From Nitrospiraceae bacterium (GTDB lineage: Bacteria; Nitrospirota; Nitrospiria; Nitrospirales; UBA2166): 26,093 nucleotides of DNA. The notes under the pieces were generated by a model. It searched no databases. It was not told the DNA's origin and saw only the letters and a program-made list of their open reading frames with translations. Location of the stretch: positions 1 through 26,093 of the forward strand of contig PBSN01000018.1 in NCBI GenBank assembly GCA_002726235.1, read 5' to 3'. A program made the position numbers and the translations under genes. How positions within the stretch are numbered: the stretch's first letter is position 1; each line of letters starts with the position of its first letter. Below are positions 7,299 to 15,987 of the stretch, piece by piece.

Positions 7299-8369
7299 TT
7301 ACAGCAGACTCAAGAACTGGTCAAACAGGTGCCCAGTATCATAGGGTCCTGGCGCGGCTTCAGGGTGGAACTGGACACTCATCAACGGGCGCGTACGATG
7401 CCTAATCCCTTCGTTTGTACCATCATTGGCATTGATAAACCATGGTTTCCACTCGTCACTAAGCGTCTCATGACGTACAGCATACCCATGGTTTTGCGAA
7501 GTAATGTAACAGCGTAGCGTCCCCTCCTCACGACACGGTTGATTCTGACTTCGGTGTCCATACTTCAGCTTATAGGTATCGGCTCCTGACGCTAACGCCA
7601 AGATTTGATTGCCAAGACAAATACCAAGAATAGGTTTATCGCGCCGTATTACCTGTTTGACGATCGCAACCGTTTCCTGACATTGTTTTGGATCACCAGG
7701 TCCATTAGAAATGATCAGGCCATCAAACACTTCGTTGGCGAGATCATAATTCCACGGGACGCGCACGACCGTCGCGCCTCGTTCAACTACGCTACGCACA
7801 ATCGTTGTTTTGCATCCACAGTCGACGATCACGACTTTGCGTGATCCACCTGCATACGTAACCGGCGCATTCACACTGACGGTAGCAACGAGATTGTCTG
7901 CGTTAGGATCGTGAAACGGAATGTCTTCGCCTGAAGCTAGGATCTTTCCCAACATCGTACCTTTTTCTCTCAACTGCATGGTAAGCATTCTCGTGTCAAT
8001 TCCATACAGCCCAGGAATCCCAGATTCGCGAAGCCAATCATCCAAGGTTCTCACCGCGTTCCAATGGCTGTATTGCATCGCATGATCAGACACCACAAGA
8101 CCCTGGATCTGGATTTTCGCAGATTCAAACGGGCTATCTAAATCATGTCCATTGCCCTGCCGAGGAACGCCATAATTCCCCATGAGAGGATATGTCAGAA
8201 CCAGAATCTCTCCTGCATACGACGGATCGGTCAGCGATTCCGGATATCCAACCATTCCGGTGTTAAAGACGACTTCGCCTGCAATGGACTTCGTCTTCCC
8301 AAAAGCATAGCCTTTGTAAATTGATCCATCCTCAAGCACAAGTGAGCTATGTATTCTCTTAGGACTCAT
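7299..8369 (-). CDS. carA: carbamoyl-phosphate synthase small chain (glutamine amidotransferase)
   Basis: The 356-residue glutaminase subunit feeds ammonia to CarB. The N-terminal CPSase small-chain domain starts LVLEDGSIYKGYAFG. The C-terminal class I amidotransferase domain carries the nucleophile Cys in GICLGNQILALA and the His/Glu pair in QFHPEAAPGPYD, so the catalytic triad is intact. The residue after GICLG is Asn rather than the His of E. coli CarA. The same Asn is common in the bacterial branch whose CarB resembles animal CPS, and both subunits here appear to belong to that branch. The ATG at 8369 follows a G-rich tract (GGGTGGGGACACC). The gene sits between sat/cysC (63 bases upstream) and carB, all on the same strand. 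Confidence 0.95.
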   Translation of the reverse strand: MSPKRIHSSLVLEDGSIYKGYAFGKTKSIAGEVVFNTGMVGYPESLTDPSYAGEILVLTYPLMGNYGVPRQGNGHDLDSPFESAKIQIQGLVVSDHAMQYSHWNAVRTLDDWLRESGIPGLYGIDTRMLTMQLREKGTMLGKILASGEDIPFHDPNADNLVATVSVNAPVTYAGGSRKVVIVDCGCKTTIVRSVVERGATVVRVPWNYDLANEVFDGLIISNGPGDPKQCQETVAIVKQVIRRDKPILGICLGNQILALASGADTYKLKYGHRSQNQPCREEGTLRCYITSQNHGYAVRHETLSDEWKPWFINANDGTNEGIRHRTRPLMSVQFHPEAAPGPYDTGHLFDQFLSLL

Positions 8370-8432
8370 GGTGTCCCCACCCTACCGCACGCCCGAATAC
8401 TCCCACGCACGGACATTTTTATTCCAAACCCT

Positions 8433-10172
8433 CTATCTAGGCGTATCTCCACAACGAACAAATCCTCTCCGTATAAGCTCGTCCATAATGTAAATGGCAT
8501 TCTCTTCAGGAGTGTGTTGCACCGTGTCAAGTGTAATTTCTGGATTGAGCGGGGCCTCGTAGGGGTCATCAATGCCCGTAAAGCCGGCAATTTCTCCTCG
8601 CCGCGCCTTGGCATACATTCCCTTGGCATCACGTGCCTCGCACACATCCAACGGTGTATCGACGAAGACTTCTACAAAATGATCCTTTGGTATGCGATTA
8701 CGCACGTCATTGCGAGTCGCACGGTAAGGACTAACGGCTGCACACACCACGATTCCACCTTGGCGGACAATTTCCGCAGCCACGTAGCCTATTCGTCTAA
8801 TATTGATATCTCGATCCTCTCGACTGAACCCCAAACCTTTTGAAAGATGCGTTCGTACCACATCTCCATCCAAGATAGTCACCTGACGACCATGCTCCAT
8901 GAGCAAAACGGTCAAGATCTCTGTTGTCGTAGATTTGCCTGAGCAACTCAGCCCAGTAAACCAAATCGCGACGCCCTGCCGATGACGAGGCGGATGGGCA
9001 TCAGCAAGAATCTCCGCAACTTCCTTGCGCATAAACCATTGCGGGAGTGTGCGTCCTTTATCCAGATAGTTTTCACGAACCTGCGTGGCAGAAATAGATG
9101 CAACCTGCGCATGCGCGGGAACTTTCGCAACCTCTTCATATCGTTTCTCATCAGTGAGATAAACCAACTCCTGGAACAAAACCGGACGAACGCCAAGTTC
9201 GTCCTGAAACCGCCCAACAATCTCCTGCGCATCATAGCGCCCATAGTAAGGCTTCCCAGTAGAGTCTACTCCCGGACTGGCGTAGTCCCATCCAACAATC
9301 AGATGATTTGCACCATAGTTTCGTCGAATCACCGCGTGCCACAAAGCCTCCCGAGGTCCAGCCATCCGCATGGCAATCGGGAGGAGAGACAGTACGATTC
9401 TGCTACTATCGTAATAATTTTCCGCCATCACTTTATACGTGCGTACCCGAGTGTAGTAGTCCACATCCCCTGGCCTTCTCAGGCCTACCACCGGATGCAG
9501 CAACAAAACCCCATCAATCTCTTGGATAGCCCGCTTAGTCAATTCTTCATGTACGCGATGAAGTGGATGTCGTGTCTGAAACGCTACTACATTGGAATGG
9601 CCAAAGGTTTCTAGGCGGGCCCGCGTTTGCGTTGGAGTCATGCGTATGGTCTGAAAATCATAGTGCCTAGGCATCTGGAGCACACGGAGACGCCCAGAGA
9701 TATTCAGTTTTCCCCACCGATACATTTCTGAGACAAGTGGGTGCCTCGGATCCTGCGTACCACAAACCTTTTTGGCCACCTCATTCATATCCCAAGGATA
9801 GACATCTTCGATAGTCATAACAGCGAGCAACTCATTTTTCGCATTTCGGAGCGCCACATCGCTGTCAAGTTGGAGAGCCGGGTCTGGGTCAACCGGAAGC
9901 GTAATTGGGAGCGGAAAGAGCTGTCCATTGACAAGACGCATATCATCAAGCACTCGTTGATGGTCTTGCGAGCCCATAAATCGATCCAAAGGCGAAAATG
10001 CACCTATCGCTAGCAATTCCAAGTCACATACGGATCGTTCTGACAGTTGTAACGACGATAGCTGACTCGCGTACGCCGTAAGATCATCGCGCCCCTCTTC
10101 GGAAGCAACTAAATCTATCAATCTTTCGCCATATGGCGTAATGAGTGAAGAAGCCTGTATCGTAACTGCCAT
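8433..10172 (-). CDS. bifunctional sulfate adenylyltransferase / adenylylsulfate kinase
   Basis: A 579-residue fusion. Residues 1-390 are an ATP sulfurylase that forms APS from sulfate and ATP; residues 398-579 are an APS kinase that forms PAPS. The kinase looks intact: P-loop GLSCSGKST at 407-415, LDGDVVRTHLSKGLGFSRED near 435-453, and a typical lid region. The sulfurylase is unusual at its active-site motifs. QTRNPxHR is QTRHPLHR (199-206), and the GRDHAGPG-type loop is GWDYASPG (294-301), losing the Arg, His and a Gly. The HxxH pair is kept. The substitutions are clear in the DNA at about 9275-9300. The ATG at 10172 has GAGG six bases upstream. The gene follows the dTDP-rhamnose genes and precedes carA. 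It could supply PAPS for sulfate assimilation or for sulfated polysaccharide. Confidence 0.9.
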   Translation of the reverse strand: MAVTIQASSLITPYGERLIDLVASEEGRDDLTAYASQLSSLQLSERSVCDLELLAIGAFSPLDRFMGSQDHQRVLDDMRLVNGQLFPLPITLPVDPDPALQLDSDVALRNAKNELLAVMTIEDVYPWDMNEVAKKVCGTQDPRHPLVSEMYRWGKLNISGRLRVLQMPRHYDFQTIRMTPTQTRARLETFGHSNVVAFQTRHPLHRVHEELTKRAIQEIDGVLLLHPVVGLRRPGDVDYYTRVRTYKVMAENYYDSSRIVLSLLPIAMRMAGPREALWHAVIRRNYGANHLIVGWDYASPGVDSTGKPYYGRYDAQEIVGRFQDELGVRPVLFQELVYLTDEKRYEEVAKVPAHAQVASISATQVRENYLDKGRTLPQWFMRKEVAEILADAHPPRHRQGVAIWFTGLSCSGKSTTTEILTVLLMEHGRQVTILDGDVVRTHLSKGLGFSREDRDINIRRIGYVAAEIVRQGGIVVCAAVSPYRATRNDVRNRIPKDHFVEVFVDTPLDVCEARDAKGMYAKARRGEIAGFTGIDDPYEAPLNPEITLDTVQHTPEENAIYIMDELIRRGFVRCGDTPR

Positions 10173-10253
10173 GAAAAACCTCGTTACGGTTTCAATGCGT
10201 CAGCCCATTTTCATCGCACGAAAACCGTGGTAAAACCTCGCCCGTTGATCAAT

Positions 10254-10475
10254 CTAAAATGGACCGCAACTATCCAGGTTCCCACACAAACGATTTGCCC
10301 GCACCTGCGATGGTCGATGGATGAAGCTTTCAACTGCAGTTTCGATCAGTAATGCGGCGCCATCCCGATGGTAGCCGTAAACATCGAAAATTCGACTCGC
10401 CTTCAGGGGGAAAAGCGTCTCCATATCAAACACATTGCGTTCCATCAGCATGCAGCGTTGACCTGATACCGTCAT
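10254..10475 (-). CDS. small hypothetical protein
   Basis: A 73-codon frame starts nine bases after the rfbD stop and ends 81 bases before the sat/cysC start, in the same direction as both. The product begins MTVSGQRCMLMERNVFDMET. It has a balanced amino-acid composition with a plausible helix (AALLIETAVESFI), no signal peptide, no membrane segment, and three cysteines. The ribosome-binding site is weak (GAGA). Tight spacing inside an operon favours a real gene, but it could also be the remnant of a larger one. I do not recognise a family. Confidence 0.4.
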   Translation of the reverse strand: MTVSGQRCMLMERNVFDMETLFPLKASRIFDVYGYHRDGAALLIETAVESFIHRPSQVRANRLCGNLDSCGPF

Positions 10476-10484
10476 CGATTCTCA

Positions 10485-11375
10485 TTAACGTTCACCATCG
10501 AAATACTCCTCAATCGCCTGTTGCCAAGGCCGCAAAAGCGCATCCAATCCATCATTGCTTGCTCTGCGTCTGAGCGAGGAATCCTTCGGGCGCCTAGCGT
10601 TATATGGATAGTCGCAAGAACTTCTTGCCTCAAGAGAAGGAGAAAGCCCAACGATCTCAAACGTCTTTTTGGCAAGCTCGTACCATGAACATCTCCCTGC
10701 GTTGGTAAGGTGAACTATTCCCGTTGCACGTTGTCGTACCAGCAATTCGAGTGCTCGTGAGGCATCCCGCGCATAGGTTGGAGACATGTAGACATCATCA
10801 ACGACACGTAGCGATTCTCCCACCCGTGCCTTTTCAATAATCGTGTCAACAAAACTTCTTTTACCACGAACAAGTCGAAGACGCGAAATTCGTCCACTTT
10901 TCTTATCCTGGGCCGTGCCAAAGAGGCTTGCCATTCTCACGATTAGCCATTGTGGACACGTCTGCCGCACGAGCATCTCTCCGGCATACTTTGAAGCACC
11001 ATACACATTGATTGGGTTAGGACAGTCATCCTCCGTATAGGGCTCCCCTTTTTCTCCGTCAAATACGAAATCAGTGCTCGTGTAGACGCAGAGACTTCCA
11101 ACGCGAGCGCAAACTTGAGCAATATACAATGCTCCAAGTACATTGACTTGAAAGGCGTACTCTGGTTGATCTTGACACGTCTCCACATCAGTCACCGCAG
11201 CACAATTGATCACAACCTCTGGCTCAATAGATTCCAGTGCCACCCGAACAGACTCGGAATCACCACAGTTAATGTCATCGTGCGAGACGGAAATGACATC
11301 GTATTTCTCATCGCTCAAGATGGGGATGAGAAAACTGCCAAATAGTCCACTGCTCCCGATAACCGCAACTCGCAC
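10485..11375 (-). CDS. rfbD: dTDP-4-dehydrorhamnose reductase
   Basis: This enzyme catalyses the last step of dTDP-L-rhamnose synthesis, NAD(P)H reduction of dTDP-4-dehydro-L-rhamnose. It is an extended SDR protein of about 296 residues. The N-terminal nucleotide loop VAVIGSSGLFGS opens the sequence. NCAAVTDVETC, the catalytic Thr/Ser region YTSTDFVFDGE and the YGASKYAGE Tyr-xxx-Lys motif are all present. The GTG at 11375 places the Rossmann strand at the N-terminus, as is usual, and has a GGGGATAGG tract about ten bases upstream. A TTG at 11396 would add seven residues and overlap rfbB by ten bases. It follows rfbB directly. The C-terminal part is less typical, so exact sugar specificity is inferred from the neighbouring rfbA and rfbB. 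Confidence 0.88.
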   Translation of the reverse strand: MRVAVIGSSGLFGSFLIPILSDEKYDVISVSHDDINCGDSESVRVALESIEPEVVINCAAVTDVETCQDQPEYAFQVNVLGALYIAQVCARVGSLCVYTSTDFVFDGEKGEPYTEDDCPNPINVYGASKYAGEMLVRQTCPQWLIVRMASLFGTAQDKKSGRISRLRLVRGKRSFVDTIIEKARVGESLRVVDDVYMSPTYARDASRALELLVRQRATGIVHLTNAGRCSWYELAKKTFEIVGLSPSLEARSSCDYPYNARRPKDSSLRRRASNDGLDALLRPWQQAIEEYFDGER

Positions 11376-11386
11376 AGTGTTACAGC

Positions 11387-12433
11387 CTATCCCCAAGCTC
11401 GAACATATACAGCGTCATAATAATTGCGGTACTCACCCGACGTAACACGCTCGACCCACTCGTGATTTTCGAGATACCAGCGGATCGTCTTTCGGATGCC
11501 CTCCTCAAACGTGACAAGGGGATTCCATATCAGTTTCTCACGAATTTTCGTCGCCCGTGTTGCGTATCGGCGATCATGTCCTGGCCTGTCCGCAACAAAT
11601 TGCATGCTCTTCAAAAGAGATGCCGCATCCATACTCGCCTCGCCGGCCATGAGTTCGCAGAGGAGATGAATCACGTCGAGATTTGTGTATTCTTCTTCCG
11701 TGCTAACGTTATAGATCGCTCCATCATCACCGCGTTCTAACACCCGCCGTATTGCATCAACACAGTCTCCGACATAGATCCACTCACGTCGTTGCATCCC
11801 ATCACCATACACAGGCAAATCCTTACGGAGCATACTATTCCGAATCATAAGCGGGATAAGCTTCTCAGGAAATTGGAATGGGCCGTAATTGTTGCAGCTT
11901 CTCGCGATGAGTACTGGAAGACCGTAGGTGCGCTTGTACGACAAACTGAGAAGATCCGCTGCCGCCTTGCTAGCAGCATACGGGCTACTAGGAGCCAAAC
12001 GGTACTCCTCATCACATGGCTCCCTACTTTCAGCATCCCCGTACACTTCATCAGTCGAAACCTGCAGGAATCGCTCAACACCATATTTGCGTCCCCCTTC
12101 GAGGAGAACCTGTACTCCTATGGTGTTCGTCTGAAAAAATGGTGCCGAATCAAGAATACTTCGATCAACATGCGACTCGGCAGCAAAGTTGACCACTGCA
12201 GTGGGGCGTTCTTCTTTGTAAAGATCATCAACCAGTGCGCGATCGCCGATGTCGCCACGCACAAATCGATAGTGTTCCCCTTCATCAATCCCCCTTAAGT
12301 TTTCAAGATTCCCAGCATAGGTGAGTTTATCGAGATTGATCACCCGCCATGCTTCCCTCTCAAGCATCAACCGAACGAAATGGCTTCCAATGAAGCCGCA
12401 CCCACCCGTAACAAGCAATCGTTTCATTGCCAT
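11387..12433 (-). CDS. rfbB: dTDP-glucose 4,6-dehydratase
   Basis: A 348-residue extended SDR enzyme that converts dTDP-glucose to dTDP-4-keto-6-deoxyglucose, the second step to dTDP-L-rhamnose. The NAD loop VTGGCGFIGSHF is at residues 8-19. The characteristic VNFAAESHVDRS, STDEVYGD and YAASKAAAD motifs supply the catalytic Thr, Asp-Glu and Tyr-Lys residues. NNYGPFQFPEKLIP and GDGMQRREWIYV are family-typical substrate-binding stretches. Length is normal. The ATG at 12433 is followed two codons later by another ATG, and neither has a strong ribosome-binding site. The rfbA stop lies 30 bases upstream, and rfbD starts close to or overlapping the 3' end. Confidence 0.95.
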   Translation of the reverse strand: MAMKRLLVTGGCGFIGSHFVRLMLEREAWRVINLDKLTYAGNLENLRGIDEGEHYRFVRGDIGDRALVDDLYKEERPTAVVNFAAESHVDRSILDSAPFFQTNTIGVQVLLEGGRKYGVERFLQVSTDEVYGDAESREPCDEEYRLAPSSPYAASKAAADLLSLSYKRTYGLPVLIARSCNNYGPFQFPEKLIPLMIRNSMLRKDLPVYGDGMQRREWIYVGDCVDAIRRVLERGDDGAIYNVSTEEEYTNLDVIHLLCELMAGEASMDAASLLKSMQFVADRPGHDRRYATRATKIREKLIWNPLVTFEEGIRKTIRWYLENHEWVERVTSGEYRNYYDAVYVRAWG

Positions 12434-12463
12434 GGCGTTTCACTTCTCACCGAGAAAAACACG

Positions 12464-13528
12464 TTATACACAAACCTCCGCGTCATCACCAATCATAAGG
12501 CGAAGAACCTGTTTATCTTCCGTGATTCGCCGGACCGTTGCATGCCGTCCAAGAATGCTAGACCTCAACTGCTCAATTCCTTCTAGGCGAACGCCATCCA
12601 TTACGACGCAATTCTCTAGGCTCGTGGAGGTGATCGAACAATCTGGCCCAATACTCGTATACGGACCAACACACGTGTTCTCAAGTATCGTGCCTTTTCC
12701 AATCACCGCGGGACCTTGGATTTTACTTCGTATGACCTGAGCTCCATGCTCTAGTACAACCTGACCAACAACTCGACTCTCAGAATCTACGTCTCCACGC
12801 AGATCATGCTGTACCCATTCATCAAGCACCAGTCGGTTTGCATCAAGTAGATCGTCCTTTTTACCCGTATCCAACCACCAACTCTGAAGATGCGCACTTT
12901 GGACTGTTTTCCTCCGTTCTAACAGCTGTTGAATCGCATCCGTGATCTCAAGTTCCCCACGTGCGGATGGAACAATCGCATCGACTGCAGCGTGGATTTC
13001 CTGAGAAAAGAGATAGATGCCCACCAGCGCTAACTTCGATTGAGGATCGGCAGGTTTCTCTACCAATCGAGTAATCCCCCCACTATCGTCAATCTCTGCT
13101 ACTCCAAACATGCGTGGATTATCGACTTCTTTCAACAAGACCAGAGCGTCAGGTTTTTTCCGCTCAAACTCGTTCACATAATCCTGCAAGTTCTCTCCAA
13201 TGAGATTGTCTCCGAGATACATCAGGAACGCGTCAGACTCGAGAAAATCACGCGCTATTTTGACGGCGTGCGCCAAACCAAGCGGCTCAGCCTGAGGGAT
13301 GAAGGTAAAACGACATCCCCACGGATTTGCCCCGAGCGCATCACGAATGGCCGGACCCGTTTCCGGCGAGATTATGACACCCACATCGGTAATACCGAGA
13401 TGGGCCACCTGATCCATCACGTAAAAGAGAATGGGTCGGTTGGCAATCGGAATAAGTTGTTTCGCTGCCGTATGTGTGAGCGGACGGAGGCGAGTCCCTT
13501 TGCCTCCGGCTAGCACCAGAGCCTTCAT
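12464..13528 (-). CDS. rfbA: glucose-1-phosphate thymidylyltransferase (long form)
   Basis: A 354-residue nucleotidyltransferase that makes dTDP-glucose from dTTP and glucose 1-phosphate, entering the rhamnose pathway. The N-terminus carries LAGGKGTRLRPLT and the PIANRPI motif; later come YLGDNLI and the sugar-phosphate motif VEKPADP. Residues from about 250 on, including IGKGTILENTCVGPYTSIG, look like a left-handed β-helix. This marks it as the long RmlA form found in many bacteria and archaea rather than the roughly 290-residue enterobacterial form. The ATG at 13528 starts directly at the conserved MKALVLAGG. It is second in the operon, 43 bases after manC. Confidence 0.93.
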   Translation of the reverse strand: MKALVLAGGKGTRLRPLTHTAAKQLIPIANRPILFYVMDQVAHLGITDVGVIISPETGPAIRDALGANPWGCRFTFIPQAEPLGLAHAVKIARDFLESDAFLMYLGDNLIGENLQDYVNEFERKKPDALVLLKEVDNPRMFGVAEIDDSGGITRLVEKPADPQSKLALVGIYLFSQEIHAAVDAIVPSARGELEITDAIQQLLERRKTVQSAHLQSWWLDTGKKDDLLDANRLVLDEWVQHDLRGDVDSESRVVGQVVLEHGAQVIRSKIQGPAVIGKGTILENTCVGPYTSIGPDCSITSTSLENCVVMDGVRLEGIEQLRSSILGRHATVRRITEDKQVLRLMIGDDAEVCV

Positions 13529-13571
13529 TTCAGGTGTGGTTTAGGCGACAAGATGTGCAACCGTTGTTGGC

Positions 13572-15026
13572 TCATGAACGTATTTCTCGGCCATACATAT
13601 CTTGAAGGCGCACGATATCATCTTCACCAAGATAAGGCCCATGTTGGACTTCAATAATTTCCAAGGTCTCCGGCCAAGGGTTTTCTATTCTATGATTTAT
13701 CGCTTTGGGAATATCGAGACTCTGGCCTATCGTAAGTTCCAAACGCTGATCACCACATGTGACCTTAGCTTTTCCACGAACCACAACCCAATGTTCCCGT
13801 CGTTTCCGGTGTCGCTGAAGAGACAATTTTGCGCCTGGACGCACGGTGAGCCGTTTGACTTTATACCCATCACCAGCATCTAACGTAGTATATGAACCCC
13901 AGGGGCGAAATACTGACTGGTGCTCCAACTGTTCTCGAGCATTGCGCTTTTTCAGAATATCTACAACCCCTTTGACGTCCTGAGCACGAGATTTCGGACA
14001 GACCAGCGTCGCATCAGGGGTATCCACAATCACCATGTCCTTTAATCCGATCGTCGCGACTAAGCGATGATTGCCGAACAACACCGAATTTTCGCTTCCC
14101 AAATCAACAATATTTCCATTCACCACGTTCCCTGCTTTCGTCTTTGATGCGACATCCCCTAACGCACTCCATGAACCAATGTCAGACCATACAAAATCGA
14201 CAGGAACTACTACGGCTTTTGACGTCTGCTCCATCACGGCTGTGTCGATTGGCATCGACGGCAACTGGCCATATATTTTTATCACGTTATCGCTTAATCC
14301 AGCATCGTTGTTTTGTAGCCGCCATACCTTCCGTATGACCCTGAGAAGCCTAGGCTGATACAAGGCTAATTCATCGAGAATGCTCGAGGCTTTCCACAGA
14401 AATATTCCGCTATTCCATAAGTACCCGCCAGACCTCAGCATGGTTCTTGCTTTTGGAACATCAGGTTTCTCAATAAACCGTCGTACGCGATATCCTTTGA
14501 GTGTTCCCTGACCTTCAAGCTGTTGACGCATATTAGGCTTAATATACCCATAGCCTGTTTCTGGAGCAGTCGGCCGAATGCCCAAGGTGACAAGGTGCCC
14601 GTCTCCAGCGAATTTCGTTCCGAGTTTGACCGCTTCGGTGAACTTCCTCGTTCCCTTGATCACATGATCGGCTGGCAAGACAAGCATGACCGCGGCTGGA
14701 TCTTGCACAACAAGCTTGATCGCCGCCATCGCAATCGCAGGAGCTGTGTTGCGTCCCTCAGGCTCAACAACAATGTTTTCCTGGATACCACGTTCCCATC
14801 CCCCTAGCTGCATAGTCACCATATCCACCTGCGAACGATTCGTCACAACAAACGTACGTGATGTTGGGACACAACTCAAAGTGCGTCTGAGTGTCTGCTG
14901 AATGAGTGTTTGATCTCCAAGAATGCGGAGTAGTTGTTTAGGATACAACTCCCGACTAAGTGGCCAAAATCGAGTTCCGCTACCGCCGGCAAGAATGACC
15001 GCGTAAAGATGGGAATTAATTTTCAC
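13572..15026 (-). CDS. manC: mannose-1-phosphate guanylyltransferase / mannose-6-phosphate isomerase
   Basis: A 484-residue type II enzyme with two domains. Residues 1-350 form the GDP-mannose pyrophosphorylase, with AVILAGGSGTRFWPLSRELY, PADHVI and the mannose-1-phosphate motif FIEKPD. Residues 370-484 form the cupin phosphomannose isomerase domain, beginning FRPWGSYT. Its metal-binding pattern LQRHRKRREHW keeps H-x2-R-x-EHW although the usual HHHRAEHW is altered. The enzyme converts fructose 6-phosphate-derived mannose phosphate to GDP-mannose for polysaccharide or glycan synthesis. The GTG at 15026 follows a run of six G residues. It is the first gene of the long minus-strand run, divergent from the helicase gene across about 136 bases that should hold both promoters. 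Confidence 0.93.
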   Translation of the reverse strand: MKINSHLYAVILAGGSGTRFWPLSRELYPKQLLRILGDQTLIQQTLRRTLSCVPTSRTFVVTNRSQVDMVTMQLGGWERGIQENIVVEPEGRNTAPAIAMAAIKLVVQDPAAVMLVLPADHVIKGTRKFTEAVKLGTKFAGDGHLVTLGIRPTAPETGYGYIKPNMRQQLEGQGTLKGYRVRRFIEKPDVPKARTMLRSGGYLWNSGIFLWKASSILDELALYQPRLLRVIRKVWRLQNNDAGLSDNVIKIYGQLPSMPIDTAVMEQTSKAVVVPVDFVWSDIGSWSALGDVASKTKAGNVVNGNIVDLGSENSVLFGNHRLVATIGLKDMVIVDTPDATLVCPKSRAQDVKGVVDILKKRNAREQLEHQSVFRPWGSYTTLDAGDGYKVKRLTVRPGAKLSLQRHRKRREHWVVVRGKAKVTCGDQRLELTIGQSLDIPKAINHRIENPWPETLEIIEVQHGPYLGEDDIVRLQDMYGREIRS

Positions 15027-15162
15027 CTATACCCCCCCGATGAGTCAGCATCCCATATATTTTCACTGTGTACAACAGCACACTCATTGACCGACATCGT
15101 TGCCATGTAGTAACGACAATGCTACGGTAGGCTTTACTTGCCCAAGGCTAAAACACACCCAA

Positions 15163-15987
15163 ATGGCACACAAGAAAACAGACGCCACGCCAGCAAAAGC
15201 AAGACGTCCAAAATCCATCGACCTAGCTAGCTTTTTAGAGGGTATCGGTCCGCCCAAACCCACATCGTTTTCTTTGGACCCATGGCAAAAAGAGGCCATT
15301 GAAAAAATTCAACACGGCGACGTCATTGTCAGTGTACCAACTGGGAGCGGAAAAACCCATGTAGCGGTCGAAGCCGCCCGCCATGCCATGGATGACGAAA
15401 AAACCGTGCTCTACACCTCGCCCCTCAAAGCCCTCTCGAACACCAAGTTCACCGAATTCAGCAAGATCTTCGGACCCAATCGAGTTGGCATTCTCACCGG
15501 AGAACGACGTGTGAACCCCTACTCTGAAATGCTCGTTATGACCACCGAAATTCTACGAAACTTGCTCTATGATGCAGCCAGCGGAGAAATTGACCTTCGC
15601 CTCGATACCTTAGGATTGGTCATTCTCGATGAAGCCCAATTCCTTGCGGATCCAGAGCGCGGAGTTGTATGGGAGGAAACCATTATATTCTGTCCCATTC
15701 AAACACGACTTTTGCTTCTCTCCGCATCAATCGGCAACCCAGAAGAACTCGCCACCTGGATGTCCAACATCAGACCAAGCACCTGTCATTTGGTTCGCCA
15801 CGACAATCGCTCCGTTCCACTTCGTTCTGGATATATGCACCCAAACGGAGCCTTTACACCCCTTTTCAAAACCCTCGATACACCCACCACGCCGAATGAG
15901 GAAAACCTACACCCCAAAACGAAACAACTCTTTCACACTTACGAACAAAACACGCTTGGACCACGGCGACCATCACGCCGATCATAA
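15163..15987 (+). CDS. single-domain DExH-type helicase (RecA1 domain only)
   Basis: A 274-residue protein with the first RecA-like domain of a Ski2/Mtr4-like superfamily 2 helicase. Motif I VPTGSGKT lies at 58-65, Ia TSPLKALSNTK at 85-95, LTGERR at 111-116, MTTEILRN at 126-133, motif II DEAQ at 156-159 and motif III SAS at 187-189. Motif II is DEAQ where relatives have DEAH or DEVH. The second RecA domain with motifs IV-VI is missing. The chain ends in a basic tail, GPRRPSRRS. The 140 bases after the stop do not restore a helicase sequence in another frame. It could be a genuine one-domain protein, a partner for another subunit, or a truncated gene. A TTG at 15100 would give a longer start, but ATG 15163 begins just before the conserved region. 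Ribosome-binding site weak. Confidence 0.75.
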   Translation: MAHKKTDATPAKARRPKSIDLASFLEGIGPPKPTSFSLDPWQKEAIEKIQHGDVIVSVPTGSGKTHVAVEAARHAMDDEKTVLYTSPLKALSNTKFTEFSKIFGPNRVGILTGERRVNPYSEMLVMTTEILRNLLYDAASGEIDLRLDTLGLVILDEAQFLADPERGVVWEETIIFCPIQTRLLLLSASIGNPEELATWMSNIRPSTCHLVRHDNRSVPLRSGYMHPNGAFTPLFKTLDTPTTPNEENLHPKTKQLFHTYEQNTLGPRRPSRRS

